Assembly: GCA_963565915.1 (NCBI GenBank)
Contig: OY751490.1
Coordinates: 2,294,001 to 2,358,000 of the forward strand
Reading direction: 5' to 3'
DNA: 64,000 bases
Source: Entoloma clypeatum
Lineage: Eukaryota; Basidiomycota; Agaricomycetes; Agaricales; Entolomataceae
Positions 1 to 11,004 of the stretch are shown here, in pieces; position 1 is the first letter of the stretch; each line of letters opens with the position of its first letter. Both the position numbers and the translations under genes were made by a program. The notes below the pieces were generated by a model, which was not told the DNA's origin, ran no database searches, and saw only the letters and a program-made list of their open reading frames with translations.

Positions 1-2
1 AA

Positions 3-3000
3 CTGTCAATACCAACAAGTTGTCTCTTGACTCTTAACCAGCTCCATCGCTCTCACCAGCCTCAACCGCTCTCACCAGCCTTACCCCCCTCCAAACCATG
101 TAAGTGACTATAGCGGTATCGTAGAGTACTTCCACTGTAGCTATGTTGCTCAGTACACCTGTGGCTAGCGCCCAGGTGGAACTTCAACACGGAGGAAGCC
201 CCACGAGGCTCTTGGGTGGAAGATGTAAGCGAGGACGAAGAACAATCATCAGATGAGCCGTTGGAAGACGATGCAGAGGAGGAAGACGAGTTCGAAGAGG
301 GAGATCGCCTCTTCATCGGAGCCCTACCTCCGATGTTGGAATTCATCCAAGCATCATCAACTACCTCACAACACCTATCAGAGGCGTTCCTCCAAAATCA
401 GAAACCCAAGTCTTTTTGCAATTCTGTACCTAATCACTTACATGATTTTGAAGATGTATTTTCCAAGACCTCCTTCGACAATCTGCCAGAGGAACGCATA
501 TGGGACCATGCCATTGAGCTGATCCCCGACGCAACTCCGATGGCTTGCAAGGTGTATCCGCTTGCTCCGAAGGAACAGAAGGAACTCGATGCATTCTTGG
601 AAGAAAATCTGGCCACTGGTCGGATCTGACCTTCAAAATCTCCAATGGCCTCTCCAGTCTTTTTCATCAAGAAGAAGGACAGTTCCCTCCGACTCGTTCA
701 GGATTATCGATTGCTCAATTCCAAGACTATCAAAAACAAGTACCCCCTTCTGCTCATCTCCGAACTAGTCAACAAACTCCAGAATGCTCAAAACTTCACC
801 AAGCTCGATATCCGATGGGGCTACAATAATGTCCGAATCAAGCCCAGAGATGAATGGAAAGCGGCCTTTCAGACAAATCGGGGACTCTTTGAACCCCTTG
901 TAATGTTCTTTGGACTCACTAATAGTCCTTCAACTTTTCAGACTATGATGAACGATATCCTACAAGATCTTATTACTGAAGGTGGCGTATGTGTTTATCT
1001 TGATGATATTCTCATCTTTGTGTCGGACCTGTCGGAGCATCGGAGGATCACACGCATAGTATTAGAGCGGCTCCGACAACACAGATTGTATCTCAAACCG
1101 GAGAAGTGTGAATTTGAACAGACACAGATCGAATACCTTGGCCTTATTATTGAGAAAGGACGTGTGGAAATGGACCCTGTCAAGGTAGCCAGAGTGTTGG
1201 AGTGGCCGACTCCGACTAACGTGTGGGAGGTGCAGTCCTTCCTTGGATTCACTAACTTCTATCAATGTTTCATCCAAGAGTTCTCCGACATCGCACATCC
1301 TCTGTTCCGACTCACAACCAAGGGCTGTGTATGGTCCTGGGGCGACAAGGAAGCGGGGGCCTTCAGAGGTCTGAAGCGGAGGATCACCTCCCCGTCAGAG
1401 GACGGTAAGTGGCACCCTGTCGCGTTTTATTCCAAAAGCCTTAGCCCAGTGGAACACAACTACGAAATTCACAACAAGGAGATGCTGGCTGTAATCCGTG
1501 TGCTGGAGGAATGGCAACATTTCCTTGAAGGAGCAGAGAAGACGGTGGAAATTTGGACCGATCACAAAAACCTCGAATACTTCATGACCGCCCAGAAGCT
1601 CAATCGGCGACAAGCGCAGTGGTCTCTATACCTAGCGCGTTTTGATTTCAAGATGCACCATCGACCGGGCAAGTCAATGGGAAAGTCCGATGCACTGTCA
1701 CGTCGGGCAGACCATGGAGATGGCTCACAGGACAACAAGGACATAGTCCTACTCCGACCAGAGCTGTTTGCCATACGGGCCACTCAGGGAGTAGCCACTC
1801 AAGGTGAGCACGATGTCCTCCGGAAGGTCTGACAGGGCATCCGCAATGGCCTTCTAGAGGATAGCATAGCAGAGGTCATCAAATCCCTTCCGACGGTCGG
1901 GGCTGCATCCATCCGCGGAGCAGAATGGTGACAGTTGGAGGGTTTACTGTACTTCCGAGATCACATTTATGTGCCCAACAACCCACAGCTCTGCCAACGA
2001 ATCATCACGCAACACCATGACAATCCGGTGGTCAGACACCCAGGACGCTGGAAGACTCTAGAGTTGGTATTGCGCACTTATTGGTGGCCCTACATGGCAC
2101 GTTTAATTGGTCAGTATTGCAAAACTTGCGACCCCTGCCTCCGCATCAAGGTCCGATGCTCTGCACCCTCTGGTGAACTCCATCTGCTCCCAGTCCCGTT
2201 GGAGCGATGGCAGGTAACTAGTGTTGATTTTATCACTGAACTACCAGAAGCCCATGGGTATGATGCTATCATGGTAGTAGTAGACTCAGTCGGGAAACGC
2301 GGACACTTCATTCCAACACACTCCGCTCTCTCTGCCCTCGGATCCGCAAAATCTTATGTTCAACATGTTTGGAAGCTTCACGGTCTTCCGGAGGCCATTG
2401 TCTCCAATCGCGGACCACAGTTCGTCGCCAAGTTCATGCGGGAATTGCACAGGCTGTTAGGTATCAAGGTCGCTGCCTCGATGGCCTACCATCCACAGTC
2501 GGACAGACAGACGGAACATGTGAACCAGAAATTGGAACAATACCTCTGACTGTTTGTCAATGAGCGACAGGACGATTGGAACAAATGGCTTCCGATGGCA
2601 GAGTTTTCATACAATAACCATGTCCATGCGTCCACGTGCCAAACCCCCTTCTACATCGACACCGGACATCACCCATGTATGGGCTTTGAGCCCCGACAAA
2701 GACCATCAGAGATCGAGGCCATAGAGGATTTCAGCAAGCAGATGAAGTCCGCATTGGAGGAAGCATGAGCAGCTTTGGGGAAGGCCAAAGACGACATGGC
2801 ACAGTACTACAACCAGCGTTGGACATCTACTCCGACCTTCCAACCGGGCGACAAGGTCTTTCTGGATTCCTCTGACCTCAAAACCACCCGACCGACCAAA
2901 AAGCTGGCTCATAGATATGTAGGCCCGTTTCCGGTTGTCCGACCTGTCGGAACACATGCGTACGAACTCAAACTCCCTCCTTCTATGTCTCGCATTCACC

Positions 3001-3286
3001 CCGTATTCCACATTGTAAAACTGTCGTTGGCTCTGGAACTTCCGACGAGATGTCCATATCCCTCCGCCTCCGACTGCAGTCGGAGAAGAAATGGAATATG
3101 AAGTCAAAATAATCTTGGCTATGAGAAAAACTCATGGGAGATGGAGGAGAATGTCCACGTTCCACGCCTGGTCTGGGAATTTTACCGCTGACACCCGGGA
3201 GCTCCGCATTGAATCACTGCAACTGCCTTCGAGTCCTGTACATTCCGCCTTGCACGTCGAGATGTCACGCCTTAGAAGGGGGGTAA
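3..3286 (+). pseudogene. Ty3/gypsy pol remnant of element D (RT-RNase H-integrase)
   Basis: This is the 3' two thirds of a Ty3/gypsy polyprotein; gag and protease are absent or lie before the window. Reading one frame from 216, the order is an acidic pre-RT linker, reverse transcriptase (catalytic block VYLDD near 990-1005), RNase H (DHKNLEYF near 1560), the integrase HHCC zinc region near 2010-2140, and the DDE core (DFITE near 2227, HPQSD near 2490). The frame is unbroken from 216 to about 3090 except for five TGA stops at 627, 1830, 1929, 2547 and 2766. At several of these the neighbouring residues leave an arginine missing from the family consensus, for example RI-stop-PSKSP. Past 3090 the chromodomain-like tail is frameshifted. 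No purifying selection is visible, so this is a dead copy. Confidence 0.9.
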
Positions 3287-3779
3287 TGTAAGGGCAACCA
3301 TCCGATTTCCTCAATCCGACACCTCCGACACCTCCGACCCATCCTCCGACCCTCCGACCGTTGTGGTACGTCAATTATTTATATCACTATACTTTACGTT
3401 TCCTTTCATTTCCATCTATCCTTCGACACCTCCAACCTCCGACACTTCCAACCCGTCCTCTGCATCGGAGTGCACGTCGGAGCAATGATTTATACCACCA
3501 CATGCATGCTTCCAATTTACATGTTCCACTCCCATCCCTACTCCTGATCTTTGTCATATTTCAACATTCCTCTCCTCATTTCCAATTCTTGTCATCTATA
3601 TAGCTGTCTAGCCTGCAAGGGAATCCTCAGAACTTTCTCTTTGGATTTCCCTTGCAAGGTATGCCTCATATTGTACTTTGTAGAGTCTAATTTAACTTTG
3701 GATTTCCCTTGCAAGTCGTCCAACGTCGGAGTCGCTTCAGAGCACTTCGGAGTTGTTGGATCGTAAGATCACCCTTACA
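3287..3779 (+). repeat. 3' LTR of element D
   Basis: The 493-bp LTR begins TGTAAGGG right after a purine tract (AGAAGGGGGGT) and ends CCCTTACA, a perfect 8-bp terminal inverted repeat. It contains CCGACACCT-like repeats (3315-3360), a TATATA at about 3596, and an internal duplication of CTTTGGATTTCCCTTGCAAG (near 3641 and 3698). The partner 5' LTR is not in the window, so no target duplication can be tested. Confidence 0.85.
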
Positions 3780-4149
3780 GTAGAAAGTTCTCTCTAAATG
3801 GACCGGGTACAAATTGTACCATTGAAGCCATTCCGCGCTTCGGAGTTGACGACACAGACTTGAGTCCGCCCTCCTCCGATTCTGGTACATCTGACACCCC
3901 TTCCGATCCCTCTTCCCACCATTCAGCCACGTCCCTCCCCTTCGTTGTTCCTCTGCACTTCTGGAGTTCCGCTCCGGTCTCAGTCCTACGTCCGACCTCT
4001 GACGGACTCCAACGAAGCTCTGATGTTTCACCTACTTAACAACCATATGGGATCTATTACTCTGATTTGTAAGCAAAAAAAGAGAAAAACATTGTAAAAC
4101 ACTCTGTATCAAAGTATATGCTCGCTTGTGCCAAGATATGGATTAGTCA

Positions 4150-4534
4150 TCCTACATCATATACTCTGATACTGTACAGGCTATTCTGACACTGTATGGG
4201 ATTATTCTCCTATGAAATATTGCAAAATACTCTGTATTGAAGTATATGGGATAATCGAACTATATGTGTTTATCTTGATACTGTACAGGACTAGTCTGAC
4301 ATGTACGGACCAGTTCTGACACATACGGGACAGTTCTGAGTCATACGGAACTATTCTGATACTGTATGGGATTATTGGACTGTGCGTAATTATTCTAGAT
4401 CATATACAGGATTATTGAACTATACATGATTTGTGTTACAGTCTGATCAGCTCTGAGGATTTCCAACCAATTCCGACACCTCTGACACCTCTGACACCTC
4501 TGACACCTCTGACACCTCTGACACCTCCGACATT
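4150..4534. repeat. Degenerate short tandem repeats
   Basis: From about 4150 to 4430 a loose 20-21 bp unit recurs, built on TTCTGACACATACGGGA-like phrases. It is followed at 4472-4534 by seven 9-bp units of TCTGACACC, with TCCGACACC at the edges. The motif resembles the CCGACACCT repeats in the LTR of element D, so this may be a decayed LTR of the same family. Nothing coding is visible between 3780 and 4800. Confidence 0.55.
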
Positions 4535-4800
4535 TTGACTAATACTTATTATGCACATTTACTGTTATGAATCTCGTTACTATATACATTACTTACATCT
4601 GACCATTTTACTTATGTTAAGCATCTCCCACAACCACTTGTTATCCGACTCCGACAAAGCCACATGTCCTCCAACATAGTATTTAAACTTATGTAGAATC
4701 GTGTATTAGCTTCAGTTTGAATATCAACTTAGATTCAACATCACACCTCCCATCCTCTTTTCTACTCTTAACTTGAGTCTGACCTCTAGTGTTTAAAGGT

Positions 4801-4941
4801 CCAGTTCGGTCCAGTTTTTGACCCTCAAAATATTGAGACCGAGACCGATTTTTCGGTTCACATGATTCCGAAAAAACCGAACCGGACTGATGCAAGACCA
4901 GTGCATTGGGCTCTCACCTCAAGAAAGTGAGACCGAACTGG
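4801..4941. repeat. Possible MITE-like inverted repeat
   Basis: CCAGTTCGGTC at 4801-4811 is repeated inverted as GACCGAACTGG at 4931-4941. The interior is rich in CCGGTT/AACCGG-type words and self-complementary segments. The size (about 140 bp) and lack of coding fit a miniature inverted-repeat element, but no target duplication was found and the ends are uncertain. Confidence 0.3.
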
Positions 4942-5099
4942 TTTAGACCAGTTTAAACCAATATATTACATGGTTAAACAACATTAAGGACACACGCGCA
5001 CAGCCCAATGCTGCGCACGCGCATCATACCTCCTCCATTGGTCCTCCGTGGCCTCAGCCCACCCCCATCTGCTCTTGCGCGTCAGTCGACGCCATTGGG

Positions 5100-5423
5100 C
5101 GCAAAAGGGGGCCGTTGGGCATGTGTCGTGGCAGGTGCGCCGTGCCGTACGGCGCGAAAGGGGCCAGTGGGCGTGAGTCGACGGCGTTGGGGATGGGAGG
5201 CGGCCATTGGGTGCTACTAGGGGCCGTTGGGCATGAGGGGTGGCCAGTGCGCATGAAGGAAGGGTGGTGGGCACGAATTGATGGTGCTGGGGACACGAGG
5301 CAGCCATTGGGCAATAGAGGGGGGGCCGTTGGGCATGAGGGGCAGCCGGTGTGCGCGAAGGAAGGGTGCTGGGTGTGAGTCGACAGTGTTGGGGATGCAA
5401 GGCGGCTGTTGGGCATTAGAGGA
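5100..5423. repeat. GC-rich minisatellite, about 103-115 bp period
   Basis: A GC-rich block repeats GGGCCGTTGGGCATGAGG near 5107, 5221 and 5323, each followed by a GGAAGGGTGCTGGG-like and then a GACGGCGTTGGGGA-like segment, with a last partial copy up to 5423. About three imperfect copies are present. Open frames across it are a by-product of composition. It ends exactly where the LTR of element A starts. Confidence 0.7.
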
Positions 5424-5825
5424 TGTTATGCTTAACAAACCGTTCCAAGGTTCGGGCAGAGTATGCAGGAAAGTGGAAAGGCGAAGAGCAAAGTGATTGC
5501 TAAATCTAAGGAATCTACTATAGTACAAGAGGTTTATATAGGTACTGACTATAGGCGGTAGCGGATGAGTCAGTACTGCGGAAGGCAGTGTGCATGAGTA
5601 AGGCGACTGCGGAAGGCTATGTACAGTGAGTAAGCTGACTGCGGAAAGCGAGTCAGCGCGGGAGCAAAGTATACTAAAGGGGATGACGAAGTAATGTAAT
5701 GAGTCAGACTGGAAATCAAAGGTTGCGAAAGTAGACATTAGACATAGTAAGCTCATAAGAGGGCTCCGAGTCGGGCCAATAAGTAAAGGATATGACGTGG
5801 TCCTCATACCATAGAGTCCGTAACA
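5424..5825 (-). repeat. 3' LTR of chromovirus A
   Basis: The 402-bp LTR is bounded by TGTTA on the plus strand at 5424 and TAACA at 5825. On the coding (minus) strand a TATATAAA box lies at 5540-5533 and AGATTTAGCAA starts 25 nt downstream of it. TGAGTCA motifs are at 5566-5572 and 5700-5706. The adjoining purine tract (minus strand, GGAGAGGGGAA) lies at 5826-5840. It differs from the split 5' LTR at ten positions, six of them at CpG. Confidence 0.92.
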
Positions 5826-5859
5826 TGTTCCCCTCTCCAAGCTCTGTGTCCTCACAGAG

Positions 5860-6231
5860 TCACTGTCCCCATCCCTCGTTGTTGCTGGGATCGGACCAGT
5901 TCGGACTTTCCTTGAGGCTCCAATCATATATCAACTCCTCATTGATGGCTACGGCGAGTTCGAGGCCTTTGATAGCCAGCCGAATACGTTGATTCTCGAT
6001 TACGAGGGTGCTGGTGTAATTTCTGAGAATTTGTTTTTCCTCGGGACTCGGGGCGACGGGTAGGTTGGACAGCGAGTGAAGCCGGATATGCATCTGGCAA
6101 TGGAGGAGGTCGGCAAGGGAAGTTTCGAGAGCATGGATTTGGTCTCTCATGGAGAGTGCTTCATTCATGAGGGTGGCGATGGCAGGGTTGATGTTGGTGG
6201 TAGAGGTGGAGGTAACGGTGGTGTTGGACAT
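5860..6231 (-). CDS. Accessory ORF (ORF3) of chromovirus A, unknown function
   Basis: A 123-residue open frame lies between the chromodomain end of pol and the 3' LTR. I do not recognise the family. The N-terminus is Thr/Ser-rich. It is followed by a predicted helical, coiled-coil-like stretch (ALSMRDQIHALETSLADLL at about residues 25-43) and a charged C-terminal half with IRLAIKGLELAVAINEEL. The same protein is present in element B (17270-17632, broken by one TGA), so the ORF was part of the family ancestor. It could be expressed from a spliced or subgenomic transcript. It does not resemble an envelope protein: there is no signal peptide or membrane segment. Confidence 0.6.
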   Translation of the reverse strand: MSNTTVTSTSTTNINPAIATLMNEALSMRDQIHALETSLADLLHCQMHIRLHSLSNLPVAPSPEEKQILRNYTSTLVIENQRIRLAIKGLELAVAINEELIYDWSLKESPNWSDPSNNEGWGQ

Positions 6232-6365
6232 GGCGGCGAGGATGGTTGAGAGATAGAAGAAGAAGGGGGAGGCTATATTGGGCAGGGAAAAGGACTAGAG
6301 CGGGGAACTCGGTGTGTGGTTGACTGATGAGGTCAATACTTGTCATGGATTCTGAGAGCTGTCTT

Positions 6366-9300
6366 TTATTGTGGGCGAGACGGGTTCTGCCGATGGAAAT
6401 CACGGATCAAATCTTGAGTGTTCTGAACATTAGCTCGAGGTTCCCATGTGTTCTCTTCTGGACCATATCCTTCCCACTGGACGAGGTACTGGATCTTTCC
6501 GCGGAACTTTTGAGAGTCTAGGATCGTAGACACATGGTACTCTTCTCGTCCTTCGACAATGATCGGATCAGGGGCTGGTTTCTTTTTCTGGATGGCGTAC
6601 TTCGGAGTTTGATATGGTGACAACAGGGTCTCGTTGAACACAGGGTGAATCATCTTCCAAGTCTTCGGAAGATCAAGAAGGTACGCGCTAGCTCCTTTCT
6701 TCTCTAGGACTTTGAATGGTCCATGTCAGAGTGCATCAAGTTTCTTTGAGGGTCGATCAGTCCTGATGTTAGTCCCTTCCAGCCACACCTTGTCTCTGAT
6801 GCGGTAGTCCCGAGACGGACTTCGCCGTGTGTCAACTGTCTTCTTCATCTGATCCTGTGCTTGTTTCAGCGCAGCATTGGCTTCTTCTCGTGCCTGTTTG
6901 AGTTTTTTCAAGAAGTTGTTGGCAGCTGGATTGGTATCTTCTAACACAAGCTCTCCCTTCCACAGATGTAAACTGTAGTTGAGGTAGAATGGGGTGTGCT
7001 TCGTCGCCTGATGTTCTTTGTCATTGTACTGGAACTCTGTGATTGCGATCCATTCAGCCCAATCATCCTGTAGATGGTTGACGAAGTTTTGTAAGAACGC
7101 TTCCGTTTCTTGATGTGATCGCTCGGCCTGTCCATCAGTCTGTGGGTGGTATGCGGTGGACAGGTTCCTCTTGATCCCTAACATGCGGCAGAGTATCTCC
7201 ATGAACTTTGCGGCGAACTGCGGTCCCCTATCGCTGATGATCTTCTTGGGGATCCCATGAAGTTTCCATATCTGATCCCGATAGATCTTGGCTAATCCTT
7301 CAGCCGATAGTTCCACGGTTGTCGGAATGAGGTGAAGCATCTTTGAATGTCTATCCGTGATGACCAGAATTGCGTTTTTTCCATCAGATTCTGGTATCGG
7401 TCCCACGACGTCGATTCCTATGTCTTCCCATGGGTGACTTGGTGCTGCATGGGGATGTAGCGGAGCATGTCGCTTTTGTCGGTTAATCTTGTTGTGTTGA
7501 CAAGTGTCGCAACCCTTCACGTACTTCTTCACATCGTGCAGTATGGTAGGCCACCAGTAGGTGCGAGTGAGGAGTTCATGTGTCCGGTACTGTCCTGGAT
7601 GTCCAGCCACTGGTGCATCATGTGACTCGAACATCAATTCTTGTCGTAATTTTTTGATGGAATCAGATGTCTCACCCCCTTCAAAGAATTGTTCCTCCGT
7701 GAACATCTCCATTTGTACCACATCTTCTGATTCCAACCGTTTCAAGAATAGTCCCTCCTTGAGCATTTGGTCACTGTCCTGTGGTTCGAGTTCCGCTTCA
7801 TACCAGGGTAAGCGTGACAGGATGTCTGCTTTCGCATTGGTCTTGCCGGGCACATGCCATAATTCGAAGTCATAGTCTTGTAACTTCATTTTCCAGTGTC
7901 GCTGTCGTTCATTCAGGTCCTGGGGACGACGGAAATATTCCAGGTTCTTGTGATTGGTCAAGATTTCAAAACGTTCCCTGGCTTCGAGCAGATAGTGTCT
8001 CCAATCTTTTAATGCTTCCACGACTGCCAGGAGTTCTTTGTCATATATCTTGTAATTCTGTTCGGCCGCGGACATGGTCCGCGACAAGAACGCAATGGGG
8101 TGCCATTTGTCGTCTTGCTTCTGAGAGAGTACTGCTCCAATTGCATAGCCCGATGCATCGGTTTCAACCCTGAACTGTCCCTCTGGTTTCGGTAATGCCA
8201 AGACTGGTGCCGATGTAATTGCCCATATGAGACCTTCAAAAGCTTGCTGCTCTGTTGGTCCCCAAGTAAATGCCGTACCGCCTGTGAGCGCGGTGAGAGG
8301 TTTCGCGATGTTTGAGTACCCTTCAATAAATCGTCGATAGAAGTTAGCAAATCCAAGGAACTTCTGAACTTCCTTTTTTGATGTGGGTGCTCGCCAGTTT
8401 TTAATTGTATCCACCTTCTCAGTTTCCATCTCAACACGTCCCTCACCGACCACATATCCCAATATAGGACATTTCGTTACTTCCCATAAACACTTCTTCT
8501 CCTTTAGGAACAAATCATTGTCCGATAGGATCTGTAGGATTTCTTTGGTGTTTCGCGTGAGTTCTTCCTTGGTTTTACCGATAACCACGATGTCATCCAT
8601 GTAGATCACGCAGATACGTCGGCGGATCTGGTCCAGGAATAGACTAGCCATCATCCGAGAGAATGTTCCCAGGGAGTTGCAAAGACCGAAAAACATGACC
8701 AATGGTTCGAACAATCCTCAACTGGTGAGGAAGGCAGCTTTCCATTCATCGCCCTCCTTGATCCGGACATTGTTATAGCCCCACATGATGTCCATTTTAT
8801 TGAAGTAGACCGCATCTTTCAGTACGTCCAAGAGATCGGATATTCGTGGGAGTGGGAACTTGTCTTTGACCGTGAATTTATTGACCATGCGGTAATCTTG
8901 TACCAATCGTTTGGAGCCATCCTTCTTGTTGATGAAGAAGCAAGGGGAGGCATAAGGGGATTTGGACGGGCGGATCTTTCCTGTTGCTAGACCTTTGTCA
9001 ATGAATGCGTCCAATTCTTCTTGTTCCTTTTGTGTCATAGGATATGTATTTCCTCCTAGTTCCTTTGGTGCGTCCGGTGTAAGTTCGATACCATGGTCCC
9101 ATTCCCTCTCCTTTGGGATCTTGTCAAAATTCTCTTTCTCAAAAAGATGAGCAAATCGTTCAACATATGAGGGTCGTTTGGTTGTGGGACGTGGTGTGGG
9201 AGTGACAGCTTCCAAAATAGGGTCTCCAGGCTTCCATTTCTGATCCGACTTTTTGGGTGCATCTTTGTCGCGCACCTCAACCATGCGAACCCAGTGTTTG

Positions 9301-9872
9301 CGACCATTAAGGTTAATCCTGAAATCCGAGTGTTTGGTTCAACATGTTGTTGGGCACCGGTTAAATGTTACCGCGCCAGTTGTCCAATTGATTGTGGGGT
9401 TGTGGTGTACCAACCAGTCATGTCCCAAGAGCATGTCCGTTCTCCCTATGTCCAGTACCATTGCTTCCATGGTTTCCTGATATGCTCCCAAATCCAGTTT
9501 GACTTCGGCAAGTTGGCTCACTTTCTGTTGTCGATTTGGCGATCCATCTGCATTTAGAATTGCTATGGGTGGTATTCCTCGCGTGGGGAGGTTCTGTTCA
9601 CATACTATTCTGGGATGGATGCATGTGCGCTCACATCCGCTGTCAACCTCAGGTCGGATAACCTTTGGTCCTCGTCGTGTTTTGAGCTGAGCTAACAGCC
9701 TGATTTCTCGTCTTTTTGGTGGGTTATCTCCCTTCACAGTCTTAGTCGACGCAGCGGCTCGCTTGGCAGGGATGACATAGGTTCTATTGTCTGCAGTCAT
9801 ACAAGGCAAGCAAGTCCGTTTAATAGATAAGGGTTGCGACTTAGCGTCGTTTAATCGGACCCTTTGGGAAAA
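6366..9872 (-). pseudogene. Pro-pol polyprotein of chromovirus A (disrupted)
   Basis: Reading down the minus strand: a retropepsin-like protease (DSGC near 9650, LGHDWLVHHNP near 9400), pre-RT linker, RT (YMDD near 8600), RNase H, integrase zinc region (HPGQ...CDTC near 7500-7600), DDE core, GPY/F-like region, and a chromodomain (YHVSTILD...WEGYGPEENTWEP, about 6430-6560). The frame is continuous but for TGA stops at 9339-9341 (shared with element B), 8718-8720 and 6726-6728. At the last site element B has CGA (18115-18117). A 165-nt in-frame stretch between RNase H and integrase present in B is missing here, joined near 7650. The element is not autonomous as it stands. Confidence 0.9.
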
Positions 9873-10690
9873 TCCTTCTCATCGGCTTCTAAGATTGTGG
9901 TTTCATCATTCTCGGCATCTTCCTCAGACACCTTCCTAACCCTTCCAGAGTTCTTCTTTGGCTTGCGGCAGTTGCGTGCGATATGGCCTTCTTGGTCACA
10001 GTTGAAACACTTGCGACCATCTTTCTTCTTTGGATCGCTACAGTCTTTAGCCAGATGACCGAAGCGTTGACAGTTGTAGCAACAGGCTACTCCTGCTTTG
10101 TCAATCTCCATGGCCTTGCCCTGACCACCATAAGTGGTACCCGATCCGGTGCGCATGTCGCTGCCACCTCGGATGACCAGTGTGTGTCCTTCCATCTGTC
10201 GTCCCTTGTTTCGGATCTCCTTTGCATAATCGGTGTATGTCTTGCCATTGCTGACCACTTGTTCAGAGATTCTGCGGTTGACGTTTTTCTCTAGGATGTA
10301 TTTCCCAGTTTCTTCGCCAAGGTTTGACAGTTTCAAGAGTTCTTCAAATTCATCCAAGAATTCATCAACAGTGCGTTTCTCTTGTTTCAGGACTTCGAGT
10401 CTCGCTTTGGCAGTGACCGACTTGTTGGCGATGGAGAATCGTGTGGCGATATCATCGGAAAAACCTAGCCAGGTGATGTTCTCGTTGTCAACAGCAAGAG
10501 CATCTAACTTGTTACTGGCCCAGTGTCTGCCGGACCCTTCCATCATGCGGGATAGCACTGCAAGAATCTTCTGATCGTCTGTGAGGCTCTTTTGGAACCT
10601 GATGTATAGTTTGGTGGCTTTCCACCACTCGTCAAAGGTGTATCTGTCCTTGAACATCCCAGGATCCTTGATGATCTTGGATGTATCCAT
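9851..10690 (-). pseudogene. Gag of chromovirus A, C-terminal part
   Basis: About 279 codons from MDTSKIIKDPGMF to a TAA at 9851. It contains the retrotransposon gag domain (FDEWW..., FSDDIATRFSI) and two CCHC zinc knuckles, CYNCQRFGHLAKDC and CFNCDQEGHIARNC, which bind RNA in gag proteins. Upstream coding is cut off by the copia element, inserted next to this Met codon. The apparent extra residues MKVLT come from the copia LTR and are not gag. Pro-pol lies in the -1 frame and overlaps the gag end, beside the run TTTTCCCAAAGGG (minus strand, 9872-9860). Confidence 0.85.
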
Positions 10691-11000
10691 TGTTAAGACT
10701 TTCAATACTCACAGGTCTACCGACATTCACTTATTTGTGGCGCATCACTCACATTACCTAATCTTTCATAGTCTACAATCCTTTTTTTTTTGTAGCCAAC
10801 ACCTCAGTCCGTGTTCACCACGTCCTGAGGTGTAAGTCTGATATATTATCCCACTGTCATTCCTTTACTTATGTACCTTAGTCTCTCGTTTATCCTATAG
10901 GTACATTCAATATACTTAGTCCGTGTTCACCACGTCCTGAGGTTCTCTCGTTTATCCTATAGACCCCCGTCCTCCCTATTTCCGGTCCACTGCCTTCAAA
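10691..11000 (+). repeat. 5' LTR of the copia element
   Basis: 310 bp. It contains an internal direct repeat of AGTCCGTGTTCACCACGTCC (near 10806 and 10918) and of CTCTCGTTTATCCTATAG (near 10883 and 10945). It differs from the 3' LTR at four positions only (10704, 10791, 10950, 10984), every one a CpG in one of the two copies. Confidence 0.93.
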
Positions 11001-11004
11001 GGTT

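Noticed and set aside
3287..5825. CRISPR-like array in the repeat fields
   Set aside because: Units are contiguous or degenerate, without unique spacers, and the genome is eukaryotic.
5217..5927. 236-codon minus-strand ORF across minisatellite and LTR
   Set aside because: It spans an LTR boundary and tandem repeats; low-complexity Pro/Ser composition is due to GC-rich repeats.
10676..10705. Gag start MKVLTMDTSK in element A
   Set aside because: The first five codons come from the copia LTR; true gag continues upstream beyond the insertion.
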